Part shown: positions 1-8,435 of the stretch, piece after piece
How positions within the stretch are numbered: position 1 is the stretch's first letter
Layout: each line of letters begins with the position of its first letter
Assembly: GCA_901538445.1 (NCBI GenBank)
Contig: LR594584.1
Coordinates: forward strand, 3,505,586 to 3,569,585
Source: Gemmataceae bacterium
GTDB taxonomy: Bacteria > Planctomycetota > Planctomycetia > Gemmatales > Gemmataceae
DNA: 64,000 nucleotides
Direction of reading: 5' to 3'
Program-made: the position numbers and the translations under genes
Notes under the pieces: generated by a model
Databases searched by the model: none
The model's input: only the letters and a program-made list of their open reading frames with translations
Told to the model about the DNA's origin: nothing

Positions 1-1401
1 CTGTCCCCGCGCTGTCTCCAGCGCGGCGCGCTTCCACGAGGCTTCGAGGGCTTGCGGCGAGTCGAACCCGTACTGCCGCTTGAGGGCCGACGCGGTGCCG
101 TACCGTTGGGTGTCCCGCAGGAAGATGGTGAAGTTGCGCTCGTTGCCGGCGGCGCGGATCAGGTGATCGGTGAGCGACACGCTCTGGCAGTAGAACCCGG
201 TGACCTTCTCGGCCGGGAAGTCCTTCATTTCGAGGAGCTGGGCCAGGGCGTGCCAGTCGCCGTCGCGGGCGCACCGCGGGAGCGTGCGGAGGTAGCGGCC
301 GGACTCCTCGGGCGTGCCGGCGAGAATCGCCATCCCCTCGGCGGCCCACTTCGGCGGCGGCCGGTCCGGGAACAGGTCCGCGAGGACGACGTGCGTGAGT
401 TCGCGGGGCAGCGCGTTCGAGGCGATCGCCGCGTCGTCGGCCCGCAGGTCGATGCGGCGGCTCGTGGCGCGGCCGCTGTCGAGCTGGACGGCCGCGGTGC
501 CGGTGCTCTCGGTCGGGCGGGTGGTGGCCTTCGCGTAGACCTCGGCCGTGGCGTGGACGACGATCTCGCACTTCGGAGCCCATGCCGCGGCCGGCGGCCC
601 GCTCCACCGCTCGAAGATCGCCTTCCGCTGCGCCTCGGCGACCTTCGCGAGCGACTCGGCGAGTTCGCGGTTCCCGGCGCACCGCACGACGAAGCTCTCG
701 GTCTCGATCGCGTCACCACCGGTCGTGACCGCTGCGGCGGGAGCGGCGTTCTTCTGGCGGGCGGTCGCGGCGGCGATGACGGCCTCGCCGATCTTCTGCA
801 ACTCGGGGTGGTGCGGGACCAGCAGCACCGCCTCGGACGCATCGGCCAGCGCCGCGGCCGCGGCCGCGGGCGTGCAACCGGGGGTGTTGAGGCGGTCCGC
901 GGCGAGCTTGATGCGGCAGTACGCCCACGCGGTCTTCTGGTCGGCGGTCGGGCTCGCGAGCTTCGCGAACAGCTTCTCGGCCCCCGCGTAGTCGCCCCTC
1001 TTGAACGCGGCGGCCGCGTCGGCGGCGTCCGGCGTCGGCGTGGTCGCGGCGGGCGGTGCGGCCTCCACGGCGGCGGCGGGAGCGGCCTTGCCCCCGAGTA
1101 GCGCGATGTTCCGCCGCATTTGACCGAGCCGGGTTGCGTCCGGGGCGTCGGCCTTTTCGAGGCGGTAGAGTTCGGCGAGGTACGCCTCGCGGAGCAGCCC
1201 CAGGTACACCTTGTCCCCGTTCGCGGCGGGCAACTCGCTTTCGAGGGCGGTCACCGCTTCGGCCGACATGCCGACGTTCAGGCACTGCCGGGCGGTGGCC
1301 ATCGCCTTCTGAACCGAGGCGGGGCGTTCGACGGGTTGCGGTTCGGCGGCGGCGAGGAACGTGACGGCACAGATCGCGGCGACGGTGCGACGAGAGAGCA
1401 T
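1..1401 (-). CDS. Peptidase-MA-like secreted protein (3' end outside window)
   Basis: The reading frame opens at the ATG at 1401 and stays open to the window edge, giving 467 residues without a stop. The first ~20 residues (MLSRRTVAAICAVTFLAAAE) look like a Sec signal peptide. An Ala-rich helical region that resembles TPR repeats follows, and then a C-terminal part with RELTHVV (333-339) and PKWAAEGMA (about 350-358). In Peptidase-MA/DUF1570-like gluzincins these correspond to HExxH and the downstream glutamate ligand. Here the first histidine of HExxH is arginine (R333-E-L-T-H337), so zinc binding and catalysis are doubtful. It is probably a periplasmic or exported protein. The family assignment is from motif recollection; the frame itself is secure because the C-terminal motifs read cleanly. 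Confidence 0.75.
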   Translation of the reverse strand, partial: MLSRRTVAAICAVTFLAAAEPQPVERPASVQKAMATARQCLNVGMSAEAVTALESELPAANGDKVYLGLLREAYLAELYRLEKADAPDATRLGQMRRNIALLGGKAAPAAAVEAAPPAATTPTPDAADAAAAFKRGDYAGAEKLFAKLASPTADQKTAWAYCRIKLAADRLNTPGCTPAAAAAALADASEAVLLVPHHPELQKIGEAVIAAATARQKNAAPAAAVTTGGDAIETESFVVRCAGNRELAESLAKVAEAQRKAIFERWSGPPAAAWAPKCEIVVHATAEVYAKATTRPTESTGTAAVQLDSGRATSRRIDLRADDAAIASNALPRELTHVVLADLFPDRPPPKWAAEGMAILAGTPEESGRYLRTLPRCARDGDWHALAQLLEMKDFPAEKVTGFYCQSVSLTDHLIRAAGNERNFTIFLRDTQRYGTASALKRQYGFDSPQALEASWKRAALETARGQ

Positions 1402-1724
1402 GGGGTGGCATTCCTTTGCCGGTGCGGCGCGACCTGGAAGACTCCGGGCGACCGCGGGGTCGGCACCGTATACGCGGGTGCGGGGACCGAGACAAGGCGA
1501 ACCGATCCGACCGGAGACGAACCGGGCACGGGCACGGAAGGGAAGACGGGAAGACACTGGGCAAGCCGTGTCGGTCGTGGCATAAGTGCGCAGCCCTGCC
1601 TTTCGATTTCGATTCTGGTCCGTGCTCGCGTGCGTGCCCGTGCCCGGCTTCTCTTCCGCTCTCGCTACCCGGCCACGCGGGTAGAATACCAGCACACCTC
1701 CCCTCCCCCGTTTGAGGACCGGCC
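1402..1724. other. Divergent intergenic region with an inverted repeat
   Basis: This 323-base gap separates the divergent Peptidase-MA-like gene and the acyl-CoA dehydrogenase gene, so it must carry both promoters. No clear -35/-10 pair is recognisable. It contains a 15-bp inverted repeat, CCGGGCACGGGCACG at 1522-1536 against its complement at 1633-1647, separated by about 96 bases. No ORF in the gap is convincing. Confidence 0.5.
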
Positions 1725-2915
1725 ATGCCGTTCGACCCCGCACAACTCGCCGCCGACGTCGAGGCGTTCTGCCAGGAGGTGCGGCCCGAGGAAGAACTCG
1801 CCTACGCCGAGCGGCGGTTCAACGAGCACGTCGTGCCGCTCGCGAAGAAGCACGACCTCCTCGGCATGAACGTCCGCACCGAGTACGGCGGCCGCGGGGC
1901 CGACCCGGTCAGCTATTTCAAGGCCCTTGCCCGCATCGGCCGCGAGGGGACGACCGTCCGCACGTTCTTCTCCGGGCACCTGAGCATCGGCGCGTACCCG
2001 ATCCAGACGTGGGGCAGCGAGGCGCTCAAGAAGAAGTACCTCCCCGCGGCGGTGCGCGGCGACAAGGTGCTGGCGTTCGGTCTCACCGAACCGGACGCCG
2101 GCAGCAACCCGCGGCAGATGACGACCACGTTCGAGAAGAGGGGCGACCACTTCGTCCTGAATGGGATGAAGTACCTCATCTCGAACGGCGGCATCGCCCA
2201 GGCGGTCGTGGTGTTCGCCTACGACGCGGGCGTTCCCGAGGGCGACCCGGGCCGCCGCATCTCGGCGTTCGTCGTGGACACCGACGCGAAGGGGTTCGAG
2301 GCCGAGAGCTTCTCGCCGAACGCCAAGATGGGGATGCCGACCTCGAACACCGCGATGTTCGAGATGAACGACGTGAAGGTGCCGCTCGAGAACCTGCTCG
2401 GCGAACCCGGCGACGGGTTCCGGGTCGCGATGGGGACGCTCGTGAGCGGGCGGCTGAGCGTCGCCGCCGGGTGCCTCGGGGTGATCGAGGACTGCCTCGC
2501 CGAAGCGTGCGAGTACGCGAAGATGCGCACCCAGCACGGCAAGGAGATCGCCCGGCACCAGCTCGTGCAGGAGCACATCGCACACATCGAGATGGACCGC
2601 GTCGCGAGCGAGTCGCTGCTGCTGCGGGCGGCCGAGGCGAAGGGCCGGTCCGAGGCGAACCCGGGCGACAAGGAACTGCTGCGGCAGGCCGACATGCTCG
2701 CGGCGCAGGCGAAGTTCTTCGCGAGCAACGCCGCGTGGGACGCGGCCGACCGGGCCGTGCAGGTGTGGGGCGGCAAGGGCTGGAGCACGCTGTACCGCCC
2801 GGCCCGGCACCTCACCGACGTCCGCGTGTGCCGCATCTACGAGGGGACCGACGAGATCCTGAAGCTCAAGATCGCGGCGGCTGTGCTCGGCAAGGAGTGG
2901 GAAGCGTTCAAGTAG
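1725..2915 (+). CDS. Acyl-CoA dehydrogenase
   Basis: Encodes 396 residues, the usual length for the family. It should oxidise an acyl-CoA to the trans-2-enoyl-CoA with FAD, passing electrons to ETF in the cytoplasm. Visible family signatures are FGLTEPDAGSN in the flavin-contacting middle domain (about 120-130), the C-terminal helical domain with QVWGGKGW, and RIYEGTDEI near residue 370, where the glutamate (about 373) sits at the catalytic-base position of short/medium-chain enzymes. The gene stands alone, with no ETF or thiolase next to it, so the substrate chain length cannot be told. The start ATG follows a GAGGACCGGCC purine stretch. Confidence 0.93.
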   Translation: MPFDPAQLAADVEAFCQEVRPEEELAYAERRFNEHVVPLAKKHDLLGMNVRTEYGGRGADPVSYFKALARIGREGTTVRTFFSGHLSIGAYPIQTWGSEALKKKYLPAAVRGDKVLAFGLTEPDAGSNPRQMTTTFEKRGDHFVLNGMKYLISNGGIAQAVVVFAYDAGVPEGDPGRRISAFVVDTDAKGFEAESFSPNAKMGMPTSNTAMFEMNDVKVPLENLLGEPGDGFRVAMGTLVSGRLSVAAGCLGVIEDCLAEACEYAKMRTQHGKEIARHQLVQEHIAHIEMDRVASESLLLRAAEAKGRSEANPGDKELLRQADMLAAQAKFFASNAAWDAADRAVQVWGGKGWSTLYRPARHLTDVRVCRIYEGTDEILKLKIAAAVLGKEWEAFK

Positions 2916-3118
2916 CCCACGCACGGATTAAATCACCCAAACAACCCAGTCTTCCGGATGACCCAGAATACCCATCTTGACGGGGTTTTTTCCGACTCGA
3001 CAAACACGGTCCCGCGCCCCCTGCACAGAACCCGAACATCGGGGTACACTGTTCGCACCTGATCGCCCGGGCACAATGATTGGCCAGCCCGGAGTCAGGG
3101 GTTTCAGGATGAAGCACC

Positions 3119-3613
3119 ATGACCCGTTACCTGTTCGCCCTCGCCCTCGCAGCCGCAGTCGCCACGACGGGCACCGCGGCTGACACCCCGGCCCCGGCCC
3201 CGACGGCGGCCCCCGTGGTCACGGGCACGACCGCCCCGACGGTGACCTACTCCGCCCCGACCACCTCGACCCGCCGCGGGCTGTTCGGCCGCCTCCGCGG
3301 CCGCAGCGCCAGCACCGTGATGTCGTCGGCCCCGGTGATGAGCACTGGCACCGTGGTCCCCACCGCGCCGCCGGCCACCGCGGTCCCGGCCCCGATGCCG
3401 ACCCCGGCCCCGAAGACGACCGGCGCGACCACCACCACCAACCCGGTTGTTGTCGCGGGCGGCAAGACCCCGATGACCGCCGAGAAGGTGACCCCGGCCG
3501 CCGGGACCACCATGACGATGACCGCGACCCCGACCGAAATGGCCGCGATGCCGGTCAGCACCACGACCGCGAAGCGGATGGGCCTGATCGCCCGGATGCG
3601 CGCCCGCCGCTGA
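3119..3613 (+). CDS. Small exported Ala/Thr/Pro-rich protein
   Basis: Encodes 164 residues. MTRYLFALALAAAVATTGTAA is a clear signal peptide with an AxA-type cleavage site. The mature part is low complexity (Ala, Thr, Pro, Val, Met), with two short basic patches containing RRGLFGRLRGRS (about 56-67) and KRMGLIARMRARR (the last residues). The repeated pattern 'R-x-GL-(F/I)-x-R-(L/M)-R-x-R' suggests two copies of a short basic motif. I do not recognise a family; similar low-complexity exported proteins are common in Gemmata. A purine-rich AGGATGAAG lies just upstream of the start. Confidence 0.7.
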   Translation: MTRYLFALALAAAVATTGTAADTPAPAPTAAPVVTGTTAPTVTYSAPTTSTRRGLFGRLRGRSASTVMSSAPVMSTGTVVPTAPPATAVPAPMPTPAPKTTGATTTTNPVVVAGGKTPMTAEKVTPAAGTTMTMTATPTEMAAMPVSTTTAKRMGLIARMRARR

Positions 3614-3692
3614 GTCGGTGAATCGGTCCGAATCGTTGACGCCGGGGGTCGCACGTCGCGGCCGCCCGGCGTTTCCACGCGCGGGGGGGCAC

Positions 3693-4454
3693 ATGTTCGA
3701 CTGGCTCTTTGGTTCGCCCTGCCCCCTCGACCCGGCCGCGAAGAACTGGGTCGAAACCCGTCTCGCCTGGTTGCAGGACGAGTTCGGGGAAGACGAACTG
3801 CTGACGAACCCGATCATTCTGCCGACGCCAACGTACTTCCCGGACCCGTACGACGGTTCGAGGCGTGCTGCGCGGGTGCTGTTCGACCGGGTGTGCGGTT
3901 ACGCGGGCATCGATCCCGCGGCGCTGCGACTCGAGTTCATCGCGCCACGCCCCTACGACAACCCACTGTACCTGGTCAACGGGACCGGTGAGGCGCTGCC
4001 GACAGCGGCCGCCGGGCTGTATGGCGGGCAGGTGATCTGCCTCAGCGAAGACGAACTTCCGTACCCCATGGCGCTGGTGGGCACGATGGCACACGAGTTG
4101 TCCCACCACCTCTTGCTGGGCGCGAACCGCATCGACCCCGAGGTGTACGACCACGAGTTGCTCACCGACTTGACCACCGTGTTCAAGGGACTGGGGATCT
4201 TCCTGGCAAACTCGCCCCGGCACTGGGACGGCAACCACACGCTCTGGCCGGGAACGGAACTCCGAAAGCCGGAGTACATGACCGGCGCGATGTTCGGGTA
4301 CGCGCTCGCGGTCGTGGCGTGGGTCCGGGGTGACGACAAGGCCCGGTGGGCGCAGTACCTCGCGCCCGGCGTCCGGGGCGAGTTTTGGCAGGGGGTGCGC
4401 TACCTCCGCACGACCGGCGACTGTCTCCTACAACCCCCTTCGCGACCCGCGTAG
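3693..4454 (+). CDS. Putative zincin-like protein (HExxH), function unknown
   Basis: The ATG at 3693 is chosen because a run of G (GCGGGGGGGC) precedes it and the earlier in-frame ATG at 3618 would add a low-complexity tail. The protein is 253 residues. It contains MAHELSHH with HELSH at 134-138, a canonical HExxH zinc motif, followed about 20 residues later by DHELLTDLTTVFKGLGIF, where a glutamate or aspartate could be the third ligand. There is no signal peptide, so the site is cytoplasmic. Similar 'HELSHH...TDL...GLG' proteins occur as uncharacterised proteins in Planctomycetes. Protease activity is inference. It is followed 20 bases later by dihydroorotase in the same direction, so the two are probably co-transcribed. 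Confidence 0.7.
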   Translation: MFDWLFGSPCPLDPAAKNWVETRLAWLQDEFGEDELLTNPIILPTPTYFPDPYDGSRRAARVLFDRVCGYAGIDPAALRLEFIAPRPYDNPLYLVNGTGEALPTAAAGLYGGQVICLSEDELPYPMALVGTMAHELSHHLLLGANRIDPEVYDHELLTDLTTVFKGLGIFLANSPRHWDGNHTLWPGTELRKPEYMTGAMFGYALAVVAWVRGDDKARWAQYLAPGVRGEFWQGVRYLRTTGDCLLQPPSRPA

Positions 4455-4474
4455 CTCTTCCGTATAACTTCGCC

Positions 4475-5758
4475 ATGAGCACACTCCTCCTTCGCAACGG
4501 CCGCGTCATCGACCCCTCCCAGAACTTCGACGCGGTGGCCGACCTGTGGCTCGCCGATGGGAAGGTTCTCGGCACCGGCCCGCAGGCCCGCACCGCGGAC
4601 AGGACGATCGACTGTACGGGGATGATCGTCTCGCCCGGCCTGATCGACATGCACGTTCACCTGCGCGAGCCGGGCCGCGAGGAGGACGAGACGATCGCCA
4701 CCGGCACCGCGGCCGCGGTCGCGGGCGGCGTCACGTCGGTCGCGTGCATGCCGAACACCGAGCCGCCGATCGACACGCGGATGGCGGCCGAGTTCGTCAT
4801 CCAGCAGGCGCAGCGGGCCGGGAACTGCAACGTGTTCCCGATCGGGGCGGTGACCAAGAACCGCGACGGCAAGGAACTCGCCGAACTCGGCGGGCTGGTC
4901 GAGGGCGGGGCGGTCGCGTTCACCGACGACGGCGCGCCGGTGTACTCGGCCGAGATCATGCGGCGGGCGCTCGAGTACTGCAAGATGCTGAACGACCGGG
5001 CCGTGCTCGTTCACGCCGAGATTCTGGAACTGACCGTCGGCGGGGTGATGAACGAGGGGCTGGTGTCGGTGCAACTCGGGCTGCGGGGCATGCCGGCGGT
5101 CGCCGAAGACATCATGATCGCCCGCGACATCATGCTCTCGGAACTCACCGGCGGCCGCGTCCACATCCTGCACGTCAGCACGGCCGGCGGCGTCGATCTG
5201 ATCCGCCAGGGGATCGCGAAGGGCATCCGGGTGAGCGGCGAGGCGTGCCCGCACCACTTCCTGCTGACCGACGAAACACTCCGGGCGTTCGACAGCAACT
5301 ACAAGATGTCGCCGCCTCTGCGAACGCAGCGCGACGTGGACGCGATCCTCGCCGGCCTGAAGGACGGCACGCTCTCGGTGCTGGCGACCGACCACGCCCC
5401 GCACGCGCCGGAGAAGAAGGAGCGAGAACTCGACCAGGCCCCCAACGGCATCCTCGGGCTCGAAACGTTCCTCCCGCTGTGCATCTCGCACCTGATCGAG
5501 CCCGGCCACCTGAGCTGGCCGCAGATGCTCGAAAAGATGACGATCAACCCCGCGAAGGTGCTCGGCATCGACCGCGGCACGCTCCAGACCGGCCGCCCGG
5601 CCGACGTGACGGTGATCGACCCGAAGGCGCGGTGGGCGATCAAGAAGGCCGAGTCGAAGTCGAAGAGCCGCAACACGCCGTTCGACGGCTGGAAGGTGAC
5701 CGGCCGCGCCGTGGCCACGATCGTCGGCGGCGACGTGAAGATGAACCTGCTGGGGTGA
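4475..5758 (+). CDS. pyrC: Dihydroorotase (class I)
   Basis: Encodes 427 residues, typical of class I dihydroorotases, which interconvert carbamoyl-aspartate and dihydroorotate in pyrimidine synthesis. Zinc-site motifs are DMHVHLREPG (about 57-66), EACPHH, and ATDHAPH (about 304-310). GAVAFTDDGAPV is the region that carries the family's catalytic loop aspartates. The start at 4475 gives MSTLLLRNGRVIDPSQ, the normal beginning; an upstream in-frame ATG at 4346 lies inside the preceding gene. In many bacteria this gene follows aspartate carbamoyltransferase (pyrB); that gene is not adjacent here. Confidence 0.95.
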   Translation: MSTLLLRNGRVIDPSQNFDAVADLWLADGKVLGTGPQARTADRTIDCTGMIVSPGLIDMHVHLREPGREEDETIATGTAAAVAGGVTSVACMPNTEPPIDTRMAAEFVIQQAQRAGNCNVFPIGAVTKNRDGKELAELGGLVEGGAVAFTDDGAPVYSAEIMRRALEYCKMLNDRAVLVHAEILELTVGGVMNEGLVSVQLGLRGMPAVAEDIMIARDIMLSELTGGRVHILHVSTAGGVDLIRQGIAKGIRVSGEACPHHFLLTDETLRAFDSNYKMSPPLRTQRDVDAILAGLKDGTLSVLATDHAPHAPEKKERELDQAPNGILGLETFLPLCISHLIEPGHLSWPQMLEKMTINPAKVLGIDRGTLQTGRPADVTVIDPKARWAIKKAESKSKSRNTPFDGWKVTGRAVATIVGGDVKMNLLG

Positions 5759-5781
5759 CGCCGGTGGATAGCGAGTGGGAC

Positions 5782-6399
5782 ATGACTGAAGCGGAATGGC
5801 TGTCCTGCACCCACCCCGGGCAGATGATGCTCCACCTTTCCGACGCGCGAGGCGACGTGATCAGCCGCCGCAAGCTGCGCCTCTTCGCAACGGGATGGTA
5901 CCGGCGGGTCGTAGCGCAGAGTTCGCAAAATCAGCACAGCCGGACAGCGATCGACCTCTCAGAACGGTATGCGGATGGCTGTCTCAGCGAGCGCGAGGCT
6001 GAAATCCAACGACCACATCACGCCGCGTTCTTCGGTGCTCCAGGTAGTTGGGCAATGATCGCCGTTCCGATTCCATCTTCAGAAGAACCCATGCCGTGCT
6101 TCCTCATGGAGGGTTGGCACGATCAGATCCATCGCGAACGCAACGCCGAACTTTTCCGCGACATCTTCAGGAACCCGTTCCGCCCCGTGACGCTCGATCC
6201 GGCGTGGCGCACGTCCACGGTTCTCGCGCTGGCGCAGGGCATCTACGACGAGCGGGCGTTCGACCGCATGCCGATCCTCGCCGATGCGCTGCAAGATGCC
6301 GGGTGTGACAGCGCCGACATCCTGACGCACTGCCGCGATCCGCAGCAGGTTCACGTCCGCGGGTGCTGGGTGGTTGATCTGGTACTCGGCAAGGAGTAG
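5782..6399 (+). CDS. Gemmata 'MTEAEWL' paralogue-family protein
   Basis: Encodes 205 residues starting MTEAEWLSCTHP. I recognise the pattern from a large Gemmata-specific paralogue family: an N-terminal MTEAEWL motif, then KLRLFA and a basic patch, an ERYADG segment, and a very conserved C-terminus containing FRNPFRPVTLDP, PILADALQDAGCD and VRGCWVVDLVLGKE. The biochemical role is unknown. In many relatives the middle carries CCRR; here it is GWYRR, so a cysteine pair is lost. The last 321 bases are antisense to the end of the convergent M20 peptidase frame, which appears to have lost its own stop. The conserved C-terminus argues that this strand is the real coding strand of the overlap. Confidence 0.75.
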   Translation: MTEAEWLSCTHPGQMMLHLSDARGDVISRRKLRLFATGWYRRVVAQSSQNQHSRTAIDLSERYADGCLSEREAEIQRPHHAAFFGAPGSWAMIAVPIPSSEEPMPCFLMEGWHDQIHRERNAELFRDIFRNPFRPVTLDPAWRTSTVLALAQGIYDERAFDRMPILADALQDAGCDSADILTHCRDPQQVHVRGCWVVDLVLGKE

Positions 6400-7539
6400 G
6401 GAGGCGTTCCCTGGGACCGCGGGCTCGAGCTGCGATAGGTCGATCCACTCGTCCTTCGTGTGGGCCTGGGCTATGTCGCCGGGGCCGAACACCACCACGG
6501 GGACGCCGGCGTTCGCGACGGTCGAGGCGTCCGTTCCGAACGGCACCGGGTGGACCGTGTGCTTCCCCACCACCGAGTTGATCGTCGCCCCGAGCCGCGA
6601 CACCAACTCGCCGGACAGCGCCGGGTCGAGCGGCGGGCACGCGGCGTGCAACTGCGTCAGCGTGAACGGGAAGTCGAACCCCCGGCCCTTCAAGAACTCC
6701 GACAGGTGGGCCGCTCCGGACTCGGCGGTTTCACCGGGGATGAGACGGCGGTCCACATCGACGCGGCACACGTCGGGGACGGTGTTCGCGGACACGCCGC
6801 CGGTGATGCGGCCGACGGAGATCGTCCGCGGCCCGAGGACCGGGTCGGCCGGCAGCGCCCGCACTTGTGCGGCGTACTCTTCGACCGCGGAGACGAGTCG
6901 TGCCATGCGGTAGATCGCGTTCACGCCGTTCTCGGGCCGCGAGCTGTGGCACGCGCGGCCCTGCGTTTCTAGTACCCACCGCACCACGCCCTTGTGGGCG
7001 TTCACGATGTTCAGGAGCGTCGGCTCGGCGACGATCGCGTAGTCGGCCCGCACGCCCGACTTCATGAGTTCCTGGATGCCGAGGAAGGTGTGCTCTTCGT
7101 CCACGGTGTAGGCGAGGGTGACGGCGGCGCTGCCCGCGGGCTTTTCCTTCACGAGCCGGGCGAACGCCGCGAGCATCACCGCCCCGCCGGCCTTCACGTC
7201 GCACGACCCGCGGCCGTAGAGCTTGCCGCCCTCGACCTTCGCACCGAACGGCTCCACGATCATCTCGTCAACGGGCACCGTGTCCTGGTGCGCCTCGAAC
7301 ATCACCGAGAACGGGGCCGGGTGCGGCGGGGTGTAGGTGGCGACGAGGTTGTCGCGGCCGGGCCGCACGGTCTGCCGCCGGACGGCGACGCCGAGGTCGC
7401 GGAGCCGCGCTTCGAGGAAGTCGGTGACCCGCGACTCGTACAGGATGTCCGCGGGGATGTCGGTGCGGCCCATCGGGTTGACCGACGGCCGGCGGACGAG
7501 TTCGGCGAGCAGTTGGGGCAGTGGGAGCATGTTTCTCAT
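6079..7539 (-). CDS. M20-family metallopeptidase (ArgE/DapE-like) with an antisense C-terminal extension
   Basis: Encodes 486 residues, about 100 more than usual. M20 signatures are present: MFEAHQDTVPVDEM (first metal His/Asp), GRGSCDVKAGGA (bridging Asp), YTVDEEHTF (catalytic and metal Glu) and QAHTKDEWIDL near residue 370 (C-terminal metal His). It is likely to be an acetylornithine deacetylase, a succinyl-diaminopimelate desuccinylase or a related aminoacyl hydrolase; the substrate cannot be told from sequence. The expected end is near LLLAEYQ (about 380-386). From there the frame reads straight through the complement of the neighbouring + strand gene, giving a basic tail of about 106 residues. 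The ATG four codons in (7530) is an alternative start. Confidence 0.85.
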   Translation of the reverse strand: MRNMLPLPQLLAELVRRPSVNPMGRTDIPADILYESRVTDFLEARLRDLGVAVRRQTVRPGRDNLVATYTPPHPAPFSVMFEAHQDTVPVDEMIVEPFGAKVEGGKLYGRGSCDVKAGGAVMLAAFARLVKEKPAGSAAVTLAYTVDEEHTFLGIQELMKSGVRADYAIVAEPTLLNIVNAHKGVVRWVLETQGRACHSSRPENGVNAIYRMARLVSAVEEYAAQVRALPADPVLGPRTISVGRITGGVSANTVPDVCRVDVDRRLIPGETAESGAAHLSEFLKGRGFDFPFTLTQLHAACPPLDPALSGELVSRLGATINSVVGKHTVHPVPFGTDASTVANAGVPVVVFGPGDIAQAHTKDEWIDLSQLEPAVPGNASLLLAEYQINHPAPADVNLLRIAAVRQDVGAVTPGILQRIGEDRHAVERPLVVDALRQRENRGRAPRRIERHGAERVPEDVAEKFGVAFAMDLIVPTLHEEARHGFF

Positions 7540-7584
7540 TGAACCACAAACCGGCTCGGCCCGCCACCCGCGGCGTGCCCACGG

Positions 7585-8280
7585 TCACACGACATAGCTG
7601 TCGGCGGCCGCACGACCGTACGTGGCCTCCAGGTCGACCTGCACCGAGGCGTCGAGGGTGAGGGGCAACGGCACCGAAGGCAGCGGTTCGCCGATCGCGA
7701 GGTGGTGCTGCCACACGGCCAGCATCCGCCCGCCGGCCGCAGCAGTCGCCCCGACACGATAGCTGACCGCGGACGGCGCAGCCGCGGACGGGAGCGCTTG
7801 CCCGAAGCCGGCCGCCACCAACTGAGGGAACGAGAACTCCAGAGGCCGCCGGTGTACGTCGACCAGCAGCAGGTGGACGCCGCCGCGAAGGTAGCCCATG
7901 TAGCGGCTCGCGTACTGTTCGCGGGCCGACGGACGGTCTTTGTTCCGCGGCGAGATCAACTCGACCACGGCGACCAACCGGCCCTCGCGCTCCACCTGAA
8001 TGGACGCGTCCTCTTCCAGGGTGACGACGGCGACCTCCACGTCCGGTTCCGGGGTGGAGCCTGTCGTAGCCGGTCCGGTCGGCGGCGGGTGGGCCGACCC
8101 GTTCGTGACCGCCACGTCCGGCTTCACGGGCGAGACGCCGACTGCGACGAGGGGACTCGACCCGATCACGGCCCGGTAGCCGGGCGGGAGGTCCCCGCGG
8201 AGCGACCGCGCGATCTCGGTCATCCAGAAGATGTGCATCCCCTCCCAGCCGGGTCGGTCGGTCCAGTCGTGGAGCGGCAC
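7585..8280 (-). CDS. DUF4058 family protein
   Basis: Encodes 231 residues from a GTG at 8280. That start is fixed by a near-perfect Shine-Dalgarno (GAGGAGGTAA) six bases upstream, although the frame stays open further upstream. The protein begins VPLHDWTDRPGWEGMHIFWMTEIARSL, the typical opening of a DUF4058 subgroup common in Planctomycetes, and includes PDVAV-type segments and VAVVELISPRNKDRP. That last motif resembles the E-x-L-S-P-x-N-K core of PD-(D/E)xK/Uma2-like restriction-fold proteins. It may therefore be a nuclease-fold protein, but no function is established. It stands alone between the M20 peptidase and the divergent glucokinase. Confidence 0.82.
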   Translation of the reverse strand: MPLHDWTDRPGWEGMHIFWMTEIARSLRGDLPPGYRAVIGSSPLVAVGVSPVKPDVAVTNGSAHPPPTGPATTGSTPEPDVEVAVVTLEEDASIQVEREGRLVAVVELISPRNKDRPSAREQYASRYMGYLRGGVHLLLVDVHRRPLEFSFPQLVAAGFGQALPSAAAPSAVSYRVGATAAAGGRMLAVWQHHLAIGEPLPSVPLPLTLDASVQVDLEATYGRAAADSYVV

Positions 8281-8284
8281 GGGC

Positions 8285-8294
8285 TTACCTCCTC
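8285..8294 (-). promoter_or_regulatory. Strong ribosome binding site that sets the DUF4058 start
   Basis: On the minus strand this reads GAGGAGGTAA, followed by GCCC and the GTG start at 8280. It is one of the few near-consensus Shine-Dalgarno sequences in the window and selects the GTG over upstream in-frame ATGs. Confidence 0.8.
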
Positions 8295-8435
8295 GGGGCC
8301 GGTGGTTCGGATCGTGAGTCGCACAGGTCGAGGCCCGCGGTAGAGTTTCGGCCGCCCCGCCCCGTCTTGCGTAAAACACCCCCCTCAGTGTAACCTCCGC
8401 GGGTCATCCGCGCTTCTCGTATCTCGGGGCGACTC

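Noticed and set aside
52-1101. Long + strand reading frame opposite the Peptidase-MA-like gene
   Set aside because: It is low-complexity Arg/Gly/Ala antisense of a protein with recognisable motifs; the minus frame has signal peptide and RELTHVV/WAAEGMA.
2219-2836. Long minus-strand frames within the acyl-CoA dehydrogenase gene
   Set aside because: They are antisense shadows of high-GC coding sequence, with no family motifs.
2926-2990. Possible fourth, degenerate copy of the 20-nt iterated element (ATCACCCAAA and CCAGAAT appear as in copy 3)
   Set aside because: Only a 10-base match plus a short CCAGAA is shared, there is no 39-nt hairpin module, and no 20-nt period can be traced.
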